Part shown: positions 1 through 12,053 of the stretch, one piece after another
Layout: every line of letters begins with the position of its first letter
How positions within the stretch are numbered: the first letter of the stretch is position 1
Program-made: the position numbers and the translations under genes
Source of the DNA: Rhizophagus sp. LPA8_4_AMF
Lineage: Eukaryota > Glomeromycota > Glomeromycetes > Glomerales > Glomeraceae
NCBI GenBank assembly: GCA_021464525.1
Contig: JADRCO010000039.1
Span: 1 to 64,000 of the forward strand
Direction: 5' to 3'
DNA length: 64,000 nucleotides
The notes under the pieces: model-generated
Database searches by the model: none
Seen by the model: the letters and a program-made list of their open reading frames with translations, nothing else
What the model was told of the DNA's origin: nothing

Positions 1-280
1 TTTTGGCCTGAGTTTGGTTAAATTTGAAATGGATTCAAAACGAAATCAGCCCATTGATTTCCTTAATTTATGGCCAATTTGAAATTGGTGATTTTAAAGA
101 GTTCAAATTACTAATGAAGATGATATGTACGTTTCGGGTTATGTGGTGATAGTGATTATAACCAATTTGTGATTATAAAGAGGTATTTTAATTAAGATAA
201 AGTCCGTTTCATAAAATTGAGTTCTTATATAGAGGTGTGACTGTATAGGGTGTGACTGTACGGAGGTCTGACTGTATTTT
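1..280. mobile_element. Decayed end of a Tigger/pogo-like DNA transposon (tentative)
   Basis: Three near-identical GTGACTGTA-type motifs lie in tandem at about 236-275, and the last ends at TGACTGTATTTT. Read on the minus strand the end is TACAGTCAGACCTCCGTACA, in the style of Tigger/pogo/Tc1 termini in AT-rich fungal genomes. The same TTTGACTGTATTTT ending recurs at about 52332-52345. No transposase frame is visible here and the other end lies outside the window. The family is an inference from end sequence only. Confidence 0.4.
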
Positions 281-780
281 TAAATAAAATCTCCGGCAAT
301 TGTATAATATTCCGGAAATCTACTGCGTCACGACCGGAAAAATTCCGGAATTATAGATCAGTATCTGGAAAATTGTGATTCTAGAAAACAACGTTAAAAT
401 GCAATAGTCTTACCGAAAAACAGGTTACACAGAACATGCTTCGATACCATTACCAAATCTCGAGGCATTCTTCCAAACGGATTCAAAGGCTAGCGAAAGA
501 TAGCGTCGAAGTTAAAAGGTAACGTATTCTGCGTTTCTTATACAAAGCTGAGTAGAAGTTGGTATGCTCCCTCTGCGTTCATTCTCTGTCTTTGGAATGC
601 AGAGAAAGATCCTCTGTCTTCGGAGAGCAGTGTCAGCGGGAAAGATGAAAGCCACAGTGATCCTCTGTCTTCACCTGTGGTAGAGTCCTCTGTCTTTCGC
701 CCCCATCTTTCATGGGACTCTGTCCTCTGTTGGACCATCCTCTAGTGGTATCGCGGTTATGGAGTCCCTTGTTATTTTAC
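281..780. other. Gene-free stretch with two short-motif clusters
   Basis: At 291-350 there is a run of CCGGA/TCCGG motifs: near 291, 311-317, 333-339 and 343-350, the last forming the palindrome TTCCGGAA. From 581 to 735 the motif CCTCTGTCTT or close variants recurs about five times (near 583, 611, 662, 687 and 718). A minus-strand open frame of about 66 codons crosses the second cluster, and its repeated EDRGS-like peptide simply mirrors the DNA repeat. No gene is called. Confidence 0.5.
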
Positions 781-1900
781 CTTTTTTTGCTTTTAGATTC
801 TGATTATTATTCTTCCTCAATTTTACTTTTCACTAGAAAAACTCCGATCCCAGGCCGTGATCAACTTTTGAAAAAAGGTTAGCAGAAGAAAATGAATTGT
901 TTTTTATGTACTTCGAAGGGTTTACTTAATTGGTGAATGTTTCTTTGATCAGTAATCTTTTGTGTATTGTCGCATAACACTTTCTCTGAGGTCTTCGCTT
1001 AAAATATATTCTAACTTTCTTTCAGGCCCAAAATAGAAATGATCCGATCGTCAAACTTCAATGTGAATCTCAAGATGAAACTAAAGATGAACCTCAAGAT
1101 GAACCTGTCTCACACACAAAGGGCAATGATAGTAAAGAAATACGAGAATCATTTAATTCTTATAAATAAACAATAGTGATGAAGAAAATGTACATATAGT
1201 CTTCGATCATTTGTAGTGTTGTTGGTATGATATTGTATGAATAACCGAATTTCCTGCTTGACTAATAATATTGAGATGACAAATATTTTCTTTTTTTCAA
1301 AATCGACCAGAATACTTTACGTAACGACCAGCCACCGAGAGAACATTCCAAGCACGATTTATAGGGCCAATCATTGAGCCATTTATTTTTAATATTCGAG
1401 GACCTCGTGGATTTAAATTGGTAAGTGAGCTACTCTTTTTTTTTTGATGGATTGCTTGTGTGATAGACTGTTTGATTGATACCTTTTCGGCTTACCAAAA
1501 AGGGTGAAATTTTGAGTTCATCTTCAGCTACCCGCCGAAACTTTAATCTAGCGGAGAGAAAAAGACGATGAATCGGGTCTAAGGCAGATGGTATCGGATC
1601 TATTGTAAACGCCGATGACAAAGAAATTCTAATATTTAATTTTTTATATTAAGGTAATATATGTGCATATGTACGTATATTAATCTTACAAAAAGACTGT
1701 ATTTTATAAACAGATAGAGGTCATTAGTACCTATAGGGGGAGAGCCATTACTGCTCCTTTTGCTGTTTATAGTGTGACAAAAAGAAAGAGTCTTCAATAG
1801 TAAGATACAGAAGGAGACGAGGTCAAACTCGATGGATGCTCTTAATAACCTCCTTGAAGAATATAAAATGTTGAATTTGTGTTGTTAAGGAACTCAAGGT
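781..1900 (+). pseudogene. Exon-like fragments of an unrecognised, probably decayed gene
   Basis: Several short stretches look like exons but cannot be assembled. An open segment of about 48 codons follows a good acceptor (CTTTCTTTCAG) at 1026-1169; it reads acidic peptide such as DETKDEPQDEP and ends in TAA. At about 1333-1420 an open segment reads RGPRGFKL into a strong GTAAGT donor. Another at about 1735-1800 reads YRGRAITAPFAVYS before a stop. On the minus strand, 1496-1628 is also open between AG and GTAAGC. I recognise no family. These could be the remains of one gene or chance open frames. Confidence 0.25.
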
Positions 1901-3186
1901 ATTTGGATTTCAGACAAAAGTTTAATCTTTATTTGTTCTAATGATGTGCATTTTCATTCTTTTGGATTTAACCACGATTCATATTATTTACAGGCTTAAT
2001 TGTTTTATTTCTGAAGTATATATAGTTGGTCATGGACCTTATTGCCGAAGTACATTGTCCCAATTCACTTTACCAACTAGAGTACTTAATCAGTTATTTA
2101 TATGATATCCTCGGAGCCATGTTTTGCTTCCGAGAAGAGTTAGTCGGGTGCTGTGCAAAAGCTTAAAGTAACAAAGAATCGCAAGTTTGAAGTCATTGAT
2201 TCAGTTAATTATTATACGAGCTATAATAAAGATTGCCAATTATCATTTCTGCATCGTCACTTAAAAAAGATTATGGATGATATATACTAATAAAGTTATA
2301 ATACATTGATTGATGTCAATGAAAAAATAGAATTTCTATCATGTGTATGCATTGGAGTTTATTACTATTCGCGATTAATACAAATACAGTACAGTTTAGC
2401 ATAAAAACTAATTGTTTTATATGATAATTTTGATTATATTATCAAAAAATAAAGGCGTAGTACCGATGCTACTTCAGCACAATCCAAAGCATTATAGATC
2501 ATTTCTCTAAACAGGTTATTCTCGTCGTCACATGATTACTGCGCTACATATCGATGGGTGGTATTGCGCATCGAAATATTATATGCCGATTTTCTTATAA
2601 ATTACACGAACCCCTTTTTCGCTGACCCAAGAAAAATCACATGATTGATCGTTGGTTTATGCTCGGGTAAGGTTTTAGTCAGTGCTATACGTAAAGTAAT
2701 TAAGATTTTTTTAATTATGTATTATTAATTTATTAACAAAAGATTATGAATTGGTTTATCTTATAAAATAAAAGATCATAAATTTAGGATATATAATGCT
2801 ATTAATTTTTCATGATAAAGTATTTTACTATTATCAATCAAAAAAACTCTATATTTATAAAATATTGTATAAATTCAACAAAAAATTTATGAAATATATA
2901 AAACCTGAATATATATTTTTGTTAATTTTTTCATGTGAATTCAAAAAGACTTTTGTTATAGAAAAATGATCAAGAAAAAAAAGATAAAAAGAAGAGTATT
3001 TCTTACTCTACTTACAAAAAAAAAGAAATCCTAAGCACAACAAACACACTGATAGATTTTGTTCATCTATGTACTTATGACATTATTGTACATGAAATAT
3101 ATTTTTTTTTATATATTAATTTTTTCTTTTTTTTTCCTATATCCCAACCAATTTCTAAATACGATGTTTATTAAAAACGTTCAGTG
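1901..3186. other. AT-rich stretch, no gene seen
   Basis: No convincing frame on either strand. A less AT-rich island at about 2455-2690 carries several ATCGATG/GCATCGA-type words and may be an old coding or regulatory remnant. Poly(A) and poly(T) runs near 3000-3130 lie downstream of the STS1 stop and probably belong to its 3' region. Confidence 0.5.
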
Positions 3187-4462
3187 TTAAACTGGTAATA
3201 CCGAGTGATGATGATGAGCTCCTCCATTACTTCCGGAAAAAGGGTATGAATGATTTGACGTTAAAGAAGGATTTGTTCCAACTTGAATACCAGCGATCCA
3301 TCCAAGTTTGTCAATAAATTCGTTGATTGAATGTTGAAACATACCATTTGATTCACGATTGTGTTGTGCCAAGCTGTTAATTGAGAAAGAAAAATCTTCA
3401 TTAGAACAAAAAACAAACTCGGGAAACGAAAACTTAACCAAAAAAAAAGAATACACACTTTCTAGCCCATTCACTAACAATCATTTGACCATATATTTTT
3501 CCTTCGCTAACTTTACTAGCAGCATCAACGATGGCTTTCGTCCAATATTCGGCTAATTTGACATATAGATCACGTTTAATTTCGTTATGTAAGTGATTTT
3601 CCCAATCAGGTAATCGCTGTGTAATAGAGGTAGCCAAGTGAAGAAAAGAAAATGTTGTAGTAGGAAATTCTTCGGTTGAAGTAAAATGAGCGGCGTAATC
3701 TAATATAGCTCCTTTCAATTCCATAATAGCAGGTTTAACCCTATGAAAACTATAATCATCTTTAACTTGTCCCCATTTTGAGTAAGGGAAACTATCTTGA
3801 TATTTTTTCTCCATACTATTTAATACATTAGTTACTGAATGAATTGTTGGACGAGGAATATTTGACGCAATTTCTGATTGCAAATGTGGGTGAGAATCGA
3901 TAAGATTATTTATTAATGACAATAATTGAGGCTTATCAAGCGTCGCTATTCAAAAAGCGAAGGGAAATGGAACTAAGGTTAGAAAAGCATACAGTTACGA
4001 GAATGGAGCTTAATAAGAATGCAGCATACCTAATAGTTTACTTAAAGGAAACTCTCTTTCATTACTCATTTTTGTTCTTTTGGCCGTAGCATAGTCTCTC
4101 TCCATATCATATGAATGCATAAATTTAGGTGAGCTAGGAGGGCTTTTATTATCGCTCATAGAATCGTCCGAGTCGTAACCTGGTTTTCGTTTGCCTGTGA
4201 CTATTAACAATATAAATTAAGCGAGATATTAGATATTAATACTGAAATGCTAATGTTTATTTAAAGCGAAACTATCAATTAAATTACCTTTGGGCACATC
4301 GGAAATCGAAATTCTCTCTCTCATTGACCTTTGGACAGCTTGAGCGTGATGACCACCATCAATAGAAGCAGTTCTTATAGGGCGTAAATTGCCATTAGGA
4401 TGGTGGAAAGTTGGTTGGTGAAAAGTCCTAGGTAAGGGAAAGCAAGGTGAATTATCGCTCAT
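3187..4462 (-). CDS. STS1: Nuclear proteasome tethering factor STS1/Cut8
   Basis: STS1 (Cut8 in fission yeast) helps hold the 26S proteasome at the nucleus and nuclear envelope. Four exons fit: 4288-4462, 4030-4200, 3459-3945 and 3187-3373. They are in frame throughout and give 339 residues. The N-terminal ~115 residues are Ser/Pro-rich, with a basic TGKRKPG stretch (possible nuclear localisation signal). The Cut8 domain starts near residue 116 at LDKPQLLSLINNL and continues through HPHLQSEIASNIPRPTIHS, KYQDSFPYSKWG and DDYSFHRVKPAIMEL, hallmarks of the family's helical core. The C-terminus holds a short His run (HHHH). The start is the first ATG, with no in-frame alternative nearby. It is transcribed away from RIX1 across a 643 bp spacer. 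Confidence 0.9.
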
Positions 4463-5105
4463 ATTTGGCTATTTATTAATTAAATGAGCTTTAATTTTAT
4501 TTTATTTTATTTTTTTTTTGTTTATGATTTCTGGAGGAAAACAACAAAATAAAGGGCCGTTAAAAGGTTTATAACAGAAATAAAAAAAAAGACCACTGAA
4601 CTAATATAAAATAAATGATAGTGGCTTTCTGTTCTTTTTATTGCTACTAAGACTATGACGGACGAAAGGCGGAATATGCGGAAAAAAAAATTTCAGGGAG
4701 AAAACTTTACCAACAGGTTATTCAATTTTCGGCGTTCGATTGGCTAATATACGAAAGGTAAATGGAATAGTGACTAAGCCACTTTTATAAATAGTTCGCA
4801 GTTGTGATAGTGTATTGTCCAGGAGTCAAATTTGGGAAAGACTTTTTTAAATTGATTCTTGTCATTATCATAAAACTAGGAATACTTGAAAATGTGTGAC
4901 AATAGATAATAGTTGGTCATAAGATTCAATATTTTTGGAAGGCGTACTTCCTTTAAAGAAAAAGGATTTGTCATTCTGCGCCCTATTGTTCATTCGTAAT
5001 GCTAGTAAACGATCACATAATTTGATTGGACAATATCGTAATTTTGATCTTATCAACAAAAAATTTTTATCAAAATACTTAAAAGAACAATTTTCTTACT
5101 TTAAA
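4463..5105. promoter_or_regulatory. Divergent spacer between STS1 and RIX1
   Basis: This 643 bp region separates two head-to-head start codons and must carry both promoters. T- and A-runs lie near 4500-4600, followed by a less AT-rich block at about 4650-4820. The RIX1 frame stays open upstream of its ATG to at least 4935 without another ATG, so part of this interval is probably RIX1 5' leader. Confidence 0.45.
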
Positions 5106-8100
5106 ATGAATAATAGTACAGAGTCAGCTAAATTTTTAACAACACTAATAATAAATTATACATTCAATGATAACAAAATAGAAACATATGTGCCATTTAT
5201 ATTAGAAACGATTACACAACACCAGCTTTTAAGTAGTAAAAGCGAATCGAGCAGAGAACAACAAGTAGCATTACATAAATGGTGCACTCGAATAAATTCT
5301 TTATTACAATCAAAAGTAACAAATGCAAGATGGGCAGGAATTTGTTTTATTAAAATTTCTTTGAAACAATCTGAAGAATTATTTATACAAAACTTGCAAA
5401 GTTGGACCACGTCATTAATGGTTCTACTTACAGTTAAGTATATGATTGATCATACTGAATTATAGATCATTACTGAATTAAAATCTATTTACCATTAGAA
5501 ATCGGAACCAACATTCACATTAAAAGAAATAATAACAACTTTGACAGAGTTATTTAATAAAACACAAAGTAGACCAGAATTACAGAGAGAAATAACAACA
5601 CAACAATTACCACGGTTTAATACATTTTTAATTAAGTTATCAGGGTTAAATAAAGAATTGTTACCTACAATATTAAATGTATTATCACATTCGGTAAAAA
5701 ATTTTCCCTCAATATTTCGTCCTGTTAATGAGCAGACACAAAAATTATGTTTAAACATATTATTAGATGGTACTTACTATTATGAATCAGAACTAGCTAA
5801 AATGGCTATTGAATGTTTTACTCGAATAATTAATTTTGGTGGTAAATTAAATATGGATTATTGGAAATTAACTCTACTTAAACTTGTTGGGTCTTTGAAT
5901 AATATTTTGGACAGGTTATTTGATACAATTGATGAAGGTGTTTATCTTAAACTTTTTATTTATAGGTAAAATGATGCCATATTTTTATATCTAAATTAAT
6001 TCTTGTTCGTTAGAAAAGGACATGCCAAAGAAGTTAACGGGGTTTGAGATGCCACAAGTATCGGAGGATTACGTTGTTGCTTTTCCAATATTATTCTCAA
6101 GATTTAAATGTTTAAGTGAATGTCTTATTTCTTTGATAAGGTATATCAAATTTGCGCGTAATTTTTAAGTATATTTATTTGCTTTTAATATGAAATGCTA
6201 TTTTCTCGATTTGTAGTTTACCAACTTCTTTACCTGTACAAATTCCTGTAAATCAAATTCTGGATTTATTATATAGAGTTTATAATATATATGATGTCTC
6301 ATTTGTATGTATAAAAGATTTTTTAAAATCGTTTTTTTTTTAATTTACTTATTTTATTATAATAACAGGTTACAAATAGCAAAGATAAAAACGAATATTA
6401 TACACTTATGTTGGGTATTCCATCATTATTAATGAATTGTAACAAAATTCTTTCAGCCGCAATTTTAAGGTAGTTATACATTTAAGTAATTTATTTTACC
6501 ATATTCTCTCTAATTTAAATATTTAATAATTTAGCGTTGGTGAACATTTAACGCGTCATTTACGTGTGATTTCTTCTGTACTCCTTAAACTTATCAACAA
6601 CTCAAAATCACGATGGTATGATTTATTTATCCTTTCAGTATGCATGTAACAACAAAGGAGTCAATTTTTCTTATATACATGTATTTTTTTCAGGTTACTT
6701 CGAGTGTCAACATATAATTTAATAACCCTTTGTGTGCAAAAATATGGAATTGGGCTGACAAATTTTATATCATCATCAACATTATTGTCCTTTATAATTG
6801 ATGATATAGAAATAATACAAAAATCTCAATATGATATTTCTATTAACACTCCTGCCGCTACCAATAACAAGGTTAGTATTTCGATATTTAGTAATAATTT
6901 AGCGTCCAATAATTATTTAATTAATTTTATTATTTGATTTATTAAATCGAAAGAAATCAGGTAAATGGAAAGAGTCATCACATATAACAAATTCTGATGC
7001 ACTTGTTAATTCAAGTGGCATAATATATTTACAAGCGAACAGCGATGTACAATGTTCAGCATTAGAAGGTACCAAATTTTCTTTTCTTTTCTTTCTTTTA
7101 TGTCATTATATTTGCTAATTTCAAATCTTACTACAAAAATATAAAGTATTAAAAATTTTATTGAAAACATGTGGAGCATCAATATCATCAAATAAAAGGC
7201 TATCACTAGATAACATTCTATTATCGAGAATATTATCACAAAACACCTCATCTACGTACAATTCAACTAAAATTTTACTTAACGAGGAGAATGTAAATAT
7301 GAAACTGTACGAGTGTTTATTATTTTCTATAATTTCTCCGTCAGAATATCAACCTACTATACTACCGCATGCTTTAAGAATTTTTTCAGCTGGTCAAAAT
7401 TCTCAATCAACCCAAGTAAGTTAAAGAATGATCATTCTTTAACTTGTTTCTCGTGCTAACTTGTTTTTTTTAATGTATAGTTACAATCATTTTGTTCATA
7501 TGCATTGTCAATATGTGATCTAATATGTCATAGTCGTTTGCCGCCTCTCGAACGATCCTCTGAAAGTATACCAATTATACAACAACTAGAACACACTACT
7601 GTAGAAAATATATCACAACATTCTTATATAGAAAATAATGATAATAGTAATATGACGGTTTTAGAGCAACCACAAAAAACTTTCGATATTGTTTCAGAAG
7701 CAGCAAATACATTAATAATAGAACAAAACACTGTTAACAAATTAGAAATTAACATTGATAAAGTTATAACTGCCGAAGAAAATAATGTATTTTGTGGTGA
7801 TAATAAGCCGAAACCTAATATAATGGAAGAAGGCAGTAAAAAAAATATTCCGATAGATGATAAAGTTAATATGCAAAAAGTTAAGCCGTTATAATTTTTT
7901 TTTTACTTATTTTATAAATTTTATATTTACAATTCTCATTAATTTTTTAGGTTGAACTACCTCAGTCTACCCCATTAGAAATGAAGAAGAAAAGAATACG
8001 TTCTCCATCTCCTGTTGGTGAAAAAGAAGAATTATCCAAGGAAGACAAGGAAAAGGACTATGATCGTGTTTTTAAATCTCTTAGAATGGTTGATACTAAT

Positions 8101-8178
8101 GATGATTCTGACGATGATATGGAAATACCTGAAATTATCATGGAAGGTCCTGATTCTGAATTCGAAGATAATGAATAG
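5106..8178 (+). CDS. RIX1: Pre-rRNA-processing protein RIX1 / PELP1 homologue
   Basis: RIX1 is the scaffold of the Rix1/PELP1 complex (with Ipi1 and Ipi3), which works in the nucleolus and nucleoplasm on ITS2 processing and 60S maturation. About eleven exons fit, beginning 5106-5432, 5499-5937 and then from about 6015; the product is about 785 residues. The helical N-terminal domain includes TNARWAGICFIK, a tract ending PELQREITTQQLPRF (family signature), and VQIPVNQILDLLYRV. HSRLPPLER near residue 590 matches the PELP1 family. The C-terminus is basic and then acidic (KKKRIRSPSPVGE, then NDDSDDDMEIPE), as in PELP1/RIX1. The first in-frame ATG of the conserved exon is taken as start. It converges on the MFS gene. 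Confidence 0.88.
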
Positions 8179-8508
8179 TAACGTCACAAGTTTAGCCAAA
8201 AAAAAACTTTAATAAAAATAAATTTTTACTTAATTTTATTATAAAATACTTTTTTTAAATTAATTTTGTCTAATTACTATATACTCCAGTAATATTAAAA
8301 GATCTTATGATGAGGATTAGCACTAGTGTATTAAAGAACAAAACTATTGAGTTTCTACGATTCAGAGATATTAAGAATCGATTATTATTTACCAAGTTTT
8401 TTTTTTCCTTTTCTTGTTTATACAACAATTATTAAAATATTTTTAAAGAGATTTTTATCATTTTATCATTTTTTTTTGTTTTTTTTTTTCATTACATCCC
8501 TACATCAT
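8179..8508. other. Convergent intergenic region, RIX1 / MFS gene
   Basis: 330 bp of T-rich sequence between two stop codons, with AATAAA-like words near 8212 and long T-runs at about 8398-8490. It probably holds overlapping 3' UTRs and polyadenylation signals. No other gene is seen. Confidence 0.5.
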
Positions 8509-10504
8509 TTACATTCTATTTTCGCCGAATACACCATAATGATACTGTTCATCATCATCGTCAGTAGATATTAACTCATATCTACCTTTTTTAGTAGTAA
8601 TAGATCTTGGTACGGTTTCAACGGAAAGAATACTTCTTGGTCTTTCAATAGTAGTTTGACCATAACTACCTTGCCATGGTGATCTAATACGATGATTCCT
8701 CCTTCTATTTATAATGTTAAAATGCGTAAATCCGTTTTCACCCCACCAATATAATATCATGCTTAATATACTTATTATAATAACGATTCCAAACATCAAT
8801 TTTGGTCCTCCTGAACTACCAAATAATATTCCACCAAATAAACTACCAAGTCCTGTACCAATACCAGCATAAAGTGCTGACATAACTCCTTGTGAAAATG
8901 ATACAAGATTTGGAGGTGTATTATTTGCAATATGAGTTACTCCACTAACCCATAATGATGAAAATCCAATTCCATTTAATAATTGTACGATAAGTGCAAC
9001 TATGTGAGAGATTAGATTAGGTTGTAAAAACAAATATGTTGAACAACGTATAATTGTAACAATGTGAGCGAGTAATATCAATGATTTTATACCAAATTGT
9101 GAGATTAACTAAAGAAAATAATAATAATAATAATTTTTATTTAATTCAAAAGTATTTAAATATATTAATATAAATATAAACTCGATTCTTACCTCTTTGG
9201 AATAAAAAAAGAATAATAATTCAGTTAAAGCACTAACTGGACCTGTTATACCAAGGATAGTTGAACTTGCTTTCAAATCATTCTTAAGAAATAAGAATAA
9301 GAATGAATTACTCATTGAAAGGGCGATCCCCATTAGTAACATAACAATTAATAAAGTTACAACAGTTGGAGTCGTGAATAAAGTTTTCATTGCTGAAGTT
9401 GGATTATCAGTCGTTGGTATATTAGGTGTAGTAGAAGGAAAAGCTAAAATGTCTAGATCAGGCACCGGAATTCCATCATCTTCTTCATCATCTGTAGAAG
9501 AATCTTCTCCATCCGATTCTTCAATGTTTGGAGAATGATTAATGGCATATAGATTATATCCTGCAGAACTTGAAGCGATATCGTTTTCATCATCAAGATC
9601 AATTAAAGGTTTAAAAGGTTTACTTTTAAATTGTGTCGGTGCTATCTCAATTTCATCGGAAGTTGAATTGAAATCAGTAGTAATGACTACAATAAGAAAT
9701 GAAACGGCGGTACAAAAAAAGTAGTAAAAGATAACATTTACGTTTTCAAATTTTTCCAAAAGTAATCCGACTCCTAAAGTGCTTAAACCGTATGCAATAG
9801 AACCCCAATATCTTTGTTGTCCTATATCAATTAAAGATGAATTAAATAAGAATTATAATGAAGATCAAAATATCATTTCATGTTATATCATCAAACATAC
9901 CATAAAGTTCTTTCTTATCATCTAAAATCTTTAATACACCACTATCAACCAAAGCATTTACTGGTATGCCAAAGAAGGCAAACCACAAAGCAACAACAAA
10001 AACGCATGCAACTATAAAAGCGTGTAAACTATTATCCGCTTCTACGGTTACCCTTGACAAAAACATTTGAGATACAACTCCGATTGTTGCTAATATGTAG
10101 ATAGTAACAATAATTGATCGATGGGCTTGAAATCGATCAGCTAATCCTGTCCATAGGGGACAACTTACAGCAGAAATTAATGGGGCTACGGAGAAAACAA
10201 TACCAATTTCCGAAGGACTCAAATTTAAGGAAAAATAGAAGATAGGAAGGTACGGTAAGGTTGAACCTAAACCAGCACATAGGAATATATACAGTAATTT
10301 AGGTGAAAGATATGGTACAGTGGAAATAGGCCTTACAAATTTTTGAATTAGTGATTGTTTCCAATTCTCATCGGAAAAATCGCGAGGTAAAGGCGTATTA
10401 TTTGAATTTCGTTCAAAAATACCAGTTAACCAACTTGGAGGTGCAAATTGGAGCGTAGTTGAAGTTTGTGCACGTTTTTTTAATTTTGATCTATGAGAAA
10501 ACAT
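8509..10504 (-). CDS. Major facilitator superfamily transporter, MFSD6-like (MFS_1_like)
   Basis: Three exons (9901-10504, 9193-9821, 8509-9108) join in frame to 610 residues. The first membrane block carries SPKLLYIFLCAGLGSTLPYL and PLISAVSCPLWTGLADRFQA. The latter holds the loop 2-3 motif (G-L-A-D-R) typical of MFS proteins and of the MFS_1_like/MFSD6 group. After the first intron comes GQQRYWGSIAYGLSTLGVG, the conserved start of the second helix block of this group. A long acidic cytoplasmic loop (DGEDSSTDDEEDDG) separates the two halves. The C-terminal half has LLNGIGFSSLWVSGVTHIA and a Gly-rich helix. The tail is hydrophilic, with DDDDEQ. Substrate is unknown; the family is known by sequence rather than defined cargo. 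The ATG at 10504 is the only start supported. Confidence 0.85.
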
Positions 10505-12053
10505 TTTTTTCCTTTTTATTTTTTTTATTATTATTTATATTAAGAAGATATCAAAAAACAGGTAAAAAACTACATATATAGGGGTTATATATACATATAT
10601 CGTATATATGCAAAGCGCGTGAATAGGTAAACTCTTATAGTATGAATATAGCATAAATTAAAAAGTAAGATCAAGGTAGATTACATCATTTTACTTGATT
10701 AAGTCTACAATGTTGTGATTTAACTCCTGCAGATACAATGACAATGCAGAATTTTTCCGAAAAAAATGAACACCTTTTCCAAGTACAAATTTTTATTGGA
10801 TTGAGAGTAAGAAATATAAGAAATTTGATTGGAATAGATAAGAAATCAATGAAATCTATACCAATTTACCCCAAAACTTGGTATTTGTAACGGTCGAAAT
10901 GACAAATCGGAAAAATTATGGCTTGTTTACCCAAAGACGAACTGCTTCTGAAATTCTCACGATTTTATATTATGGAATATAGGAATATCAGAACATAAGA
11001 TTGAGAATTGTAGACGTTACAAACAATCGTTACAAACAATTTTATTAGTACCCTTACGGGTCAAATTTAAGAGGGGGAACAGTTTTTTAATGATCTTGTT
11101 CCCATTTAATACAAAATTGTCGAAAGTCACGCAGATCATTTAGACTATTGGTAGATATGTTAAATTGATTATCGAGTCGAGGAATATAATTGGCCCAACT
11201 ACCATCTTAATGATGACTAAACTAACTCTTTATGCGGACAATGTTGTGATTACATAGAACATATACTGGTCGTAAAATGATGAAAAAATTCAAGGTTGCG
11301 TAACCGAATCGGAACCAAACCCTACAATTTCTCTTCATTAATGAAGGTTGCCGAATCGAACAACTACAAATTACATTACCAGAAATGTGGATTTACTGAT
11401 TGGTGTTTGGTGTTTGTTCATACAAACGGTTTGGACTGACAAAGTTAATAACAATTAAATTAGATTATTATTTCAAAAGGAAATCAGTGGCTAACCAATG
11501 AAAATGATTGATCACACTTTAAAGATGTTAAGGGTGATCGGATGAAGATCACAATACTGTAAATTGATTTACAGGTGCATAATTGTATTGTTAGTGAATG
11601 ATTAACTCAAACATAAAACTAATTTAACTTTTTTTTTTTTATCTGGAAAGATATGATCATGAAAGTGTAATGTGCTTGTTGGAGTACAAGAAGAGTATTG
11701 GGTTAGATCACAAATTAACATCCTCAATTAGTCCTATTATTATTCGAGGACTTTTTAAGCGGTAAAGATGACATCATGAATTCTACCGAAAGTAAACACC
11801 AAGAATAATAAGAGAAACAAAGAAAGCATGAAATCAATTAAGGCATTGAAATACAAAATGTTTCATAGTACACATGCATTGTATATTGTTTATAAAGTAT
11901 TTTGTTTTTACCTGAAGTGGGATTCTGATTTTTAACCATATAATGCATGTATGCAATGTGATTGGAAATGTGAATCAGAAAACAAACATGTAATATAAAA
12001 AACTTCTTTAAATTAATTGAATAATAAATAATATAATCTTTTTATAATATTTT
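10505..12053. other. Gene-free intergenic stretch, MFS gene to GCN1
   Basis: No frame or splice pattern supports a gene. AT-dinucleotide runs near 10570-10610 fit the promoter of the MFS gene. At about 11070-11115 a purine run (AAGAGGGGGAACA) faces TGTTCCC about 20 bp on, giving a possible short hairpin. The remainder is moderately complex sequence of unknown origin. Confidence 0.5.

Noticed and set aside
538-738. 66-codon minus-strand frame with repeated EDRGS-like peptide
   Set aside because: The peptide repeat mirrors the DNA motif CCTCTGTCTT; no start context or splice sites.
11070-11115. Purine run AAGAGGGGGAACA that could be a polypurine tract of an LTR element
   Set aside because: No LTR pair, primer-binding site or retroelement protein was seen on either side; a local hairpin explains it as well.
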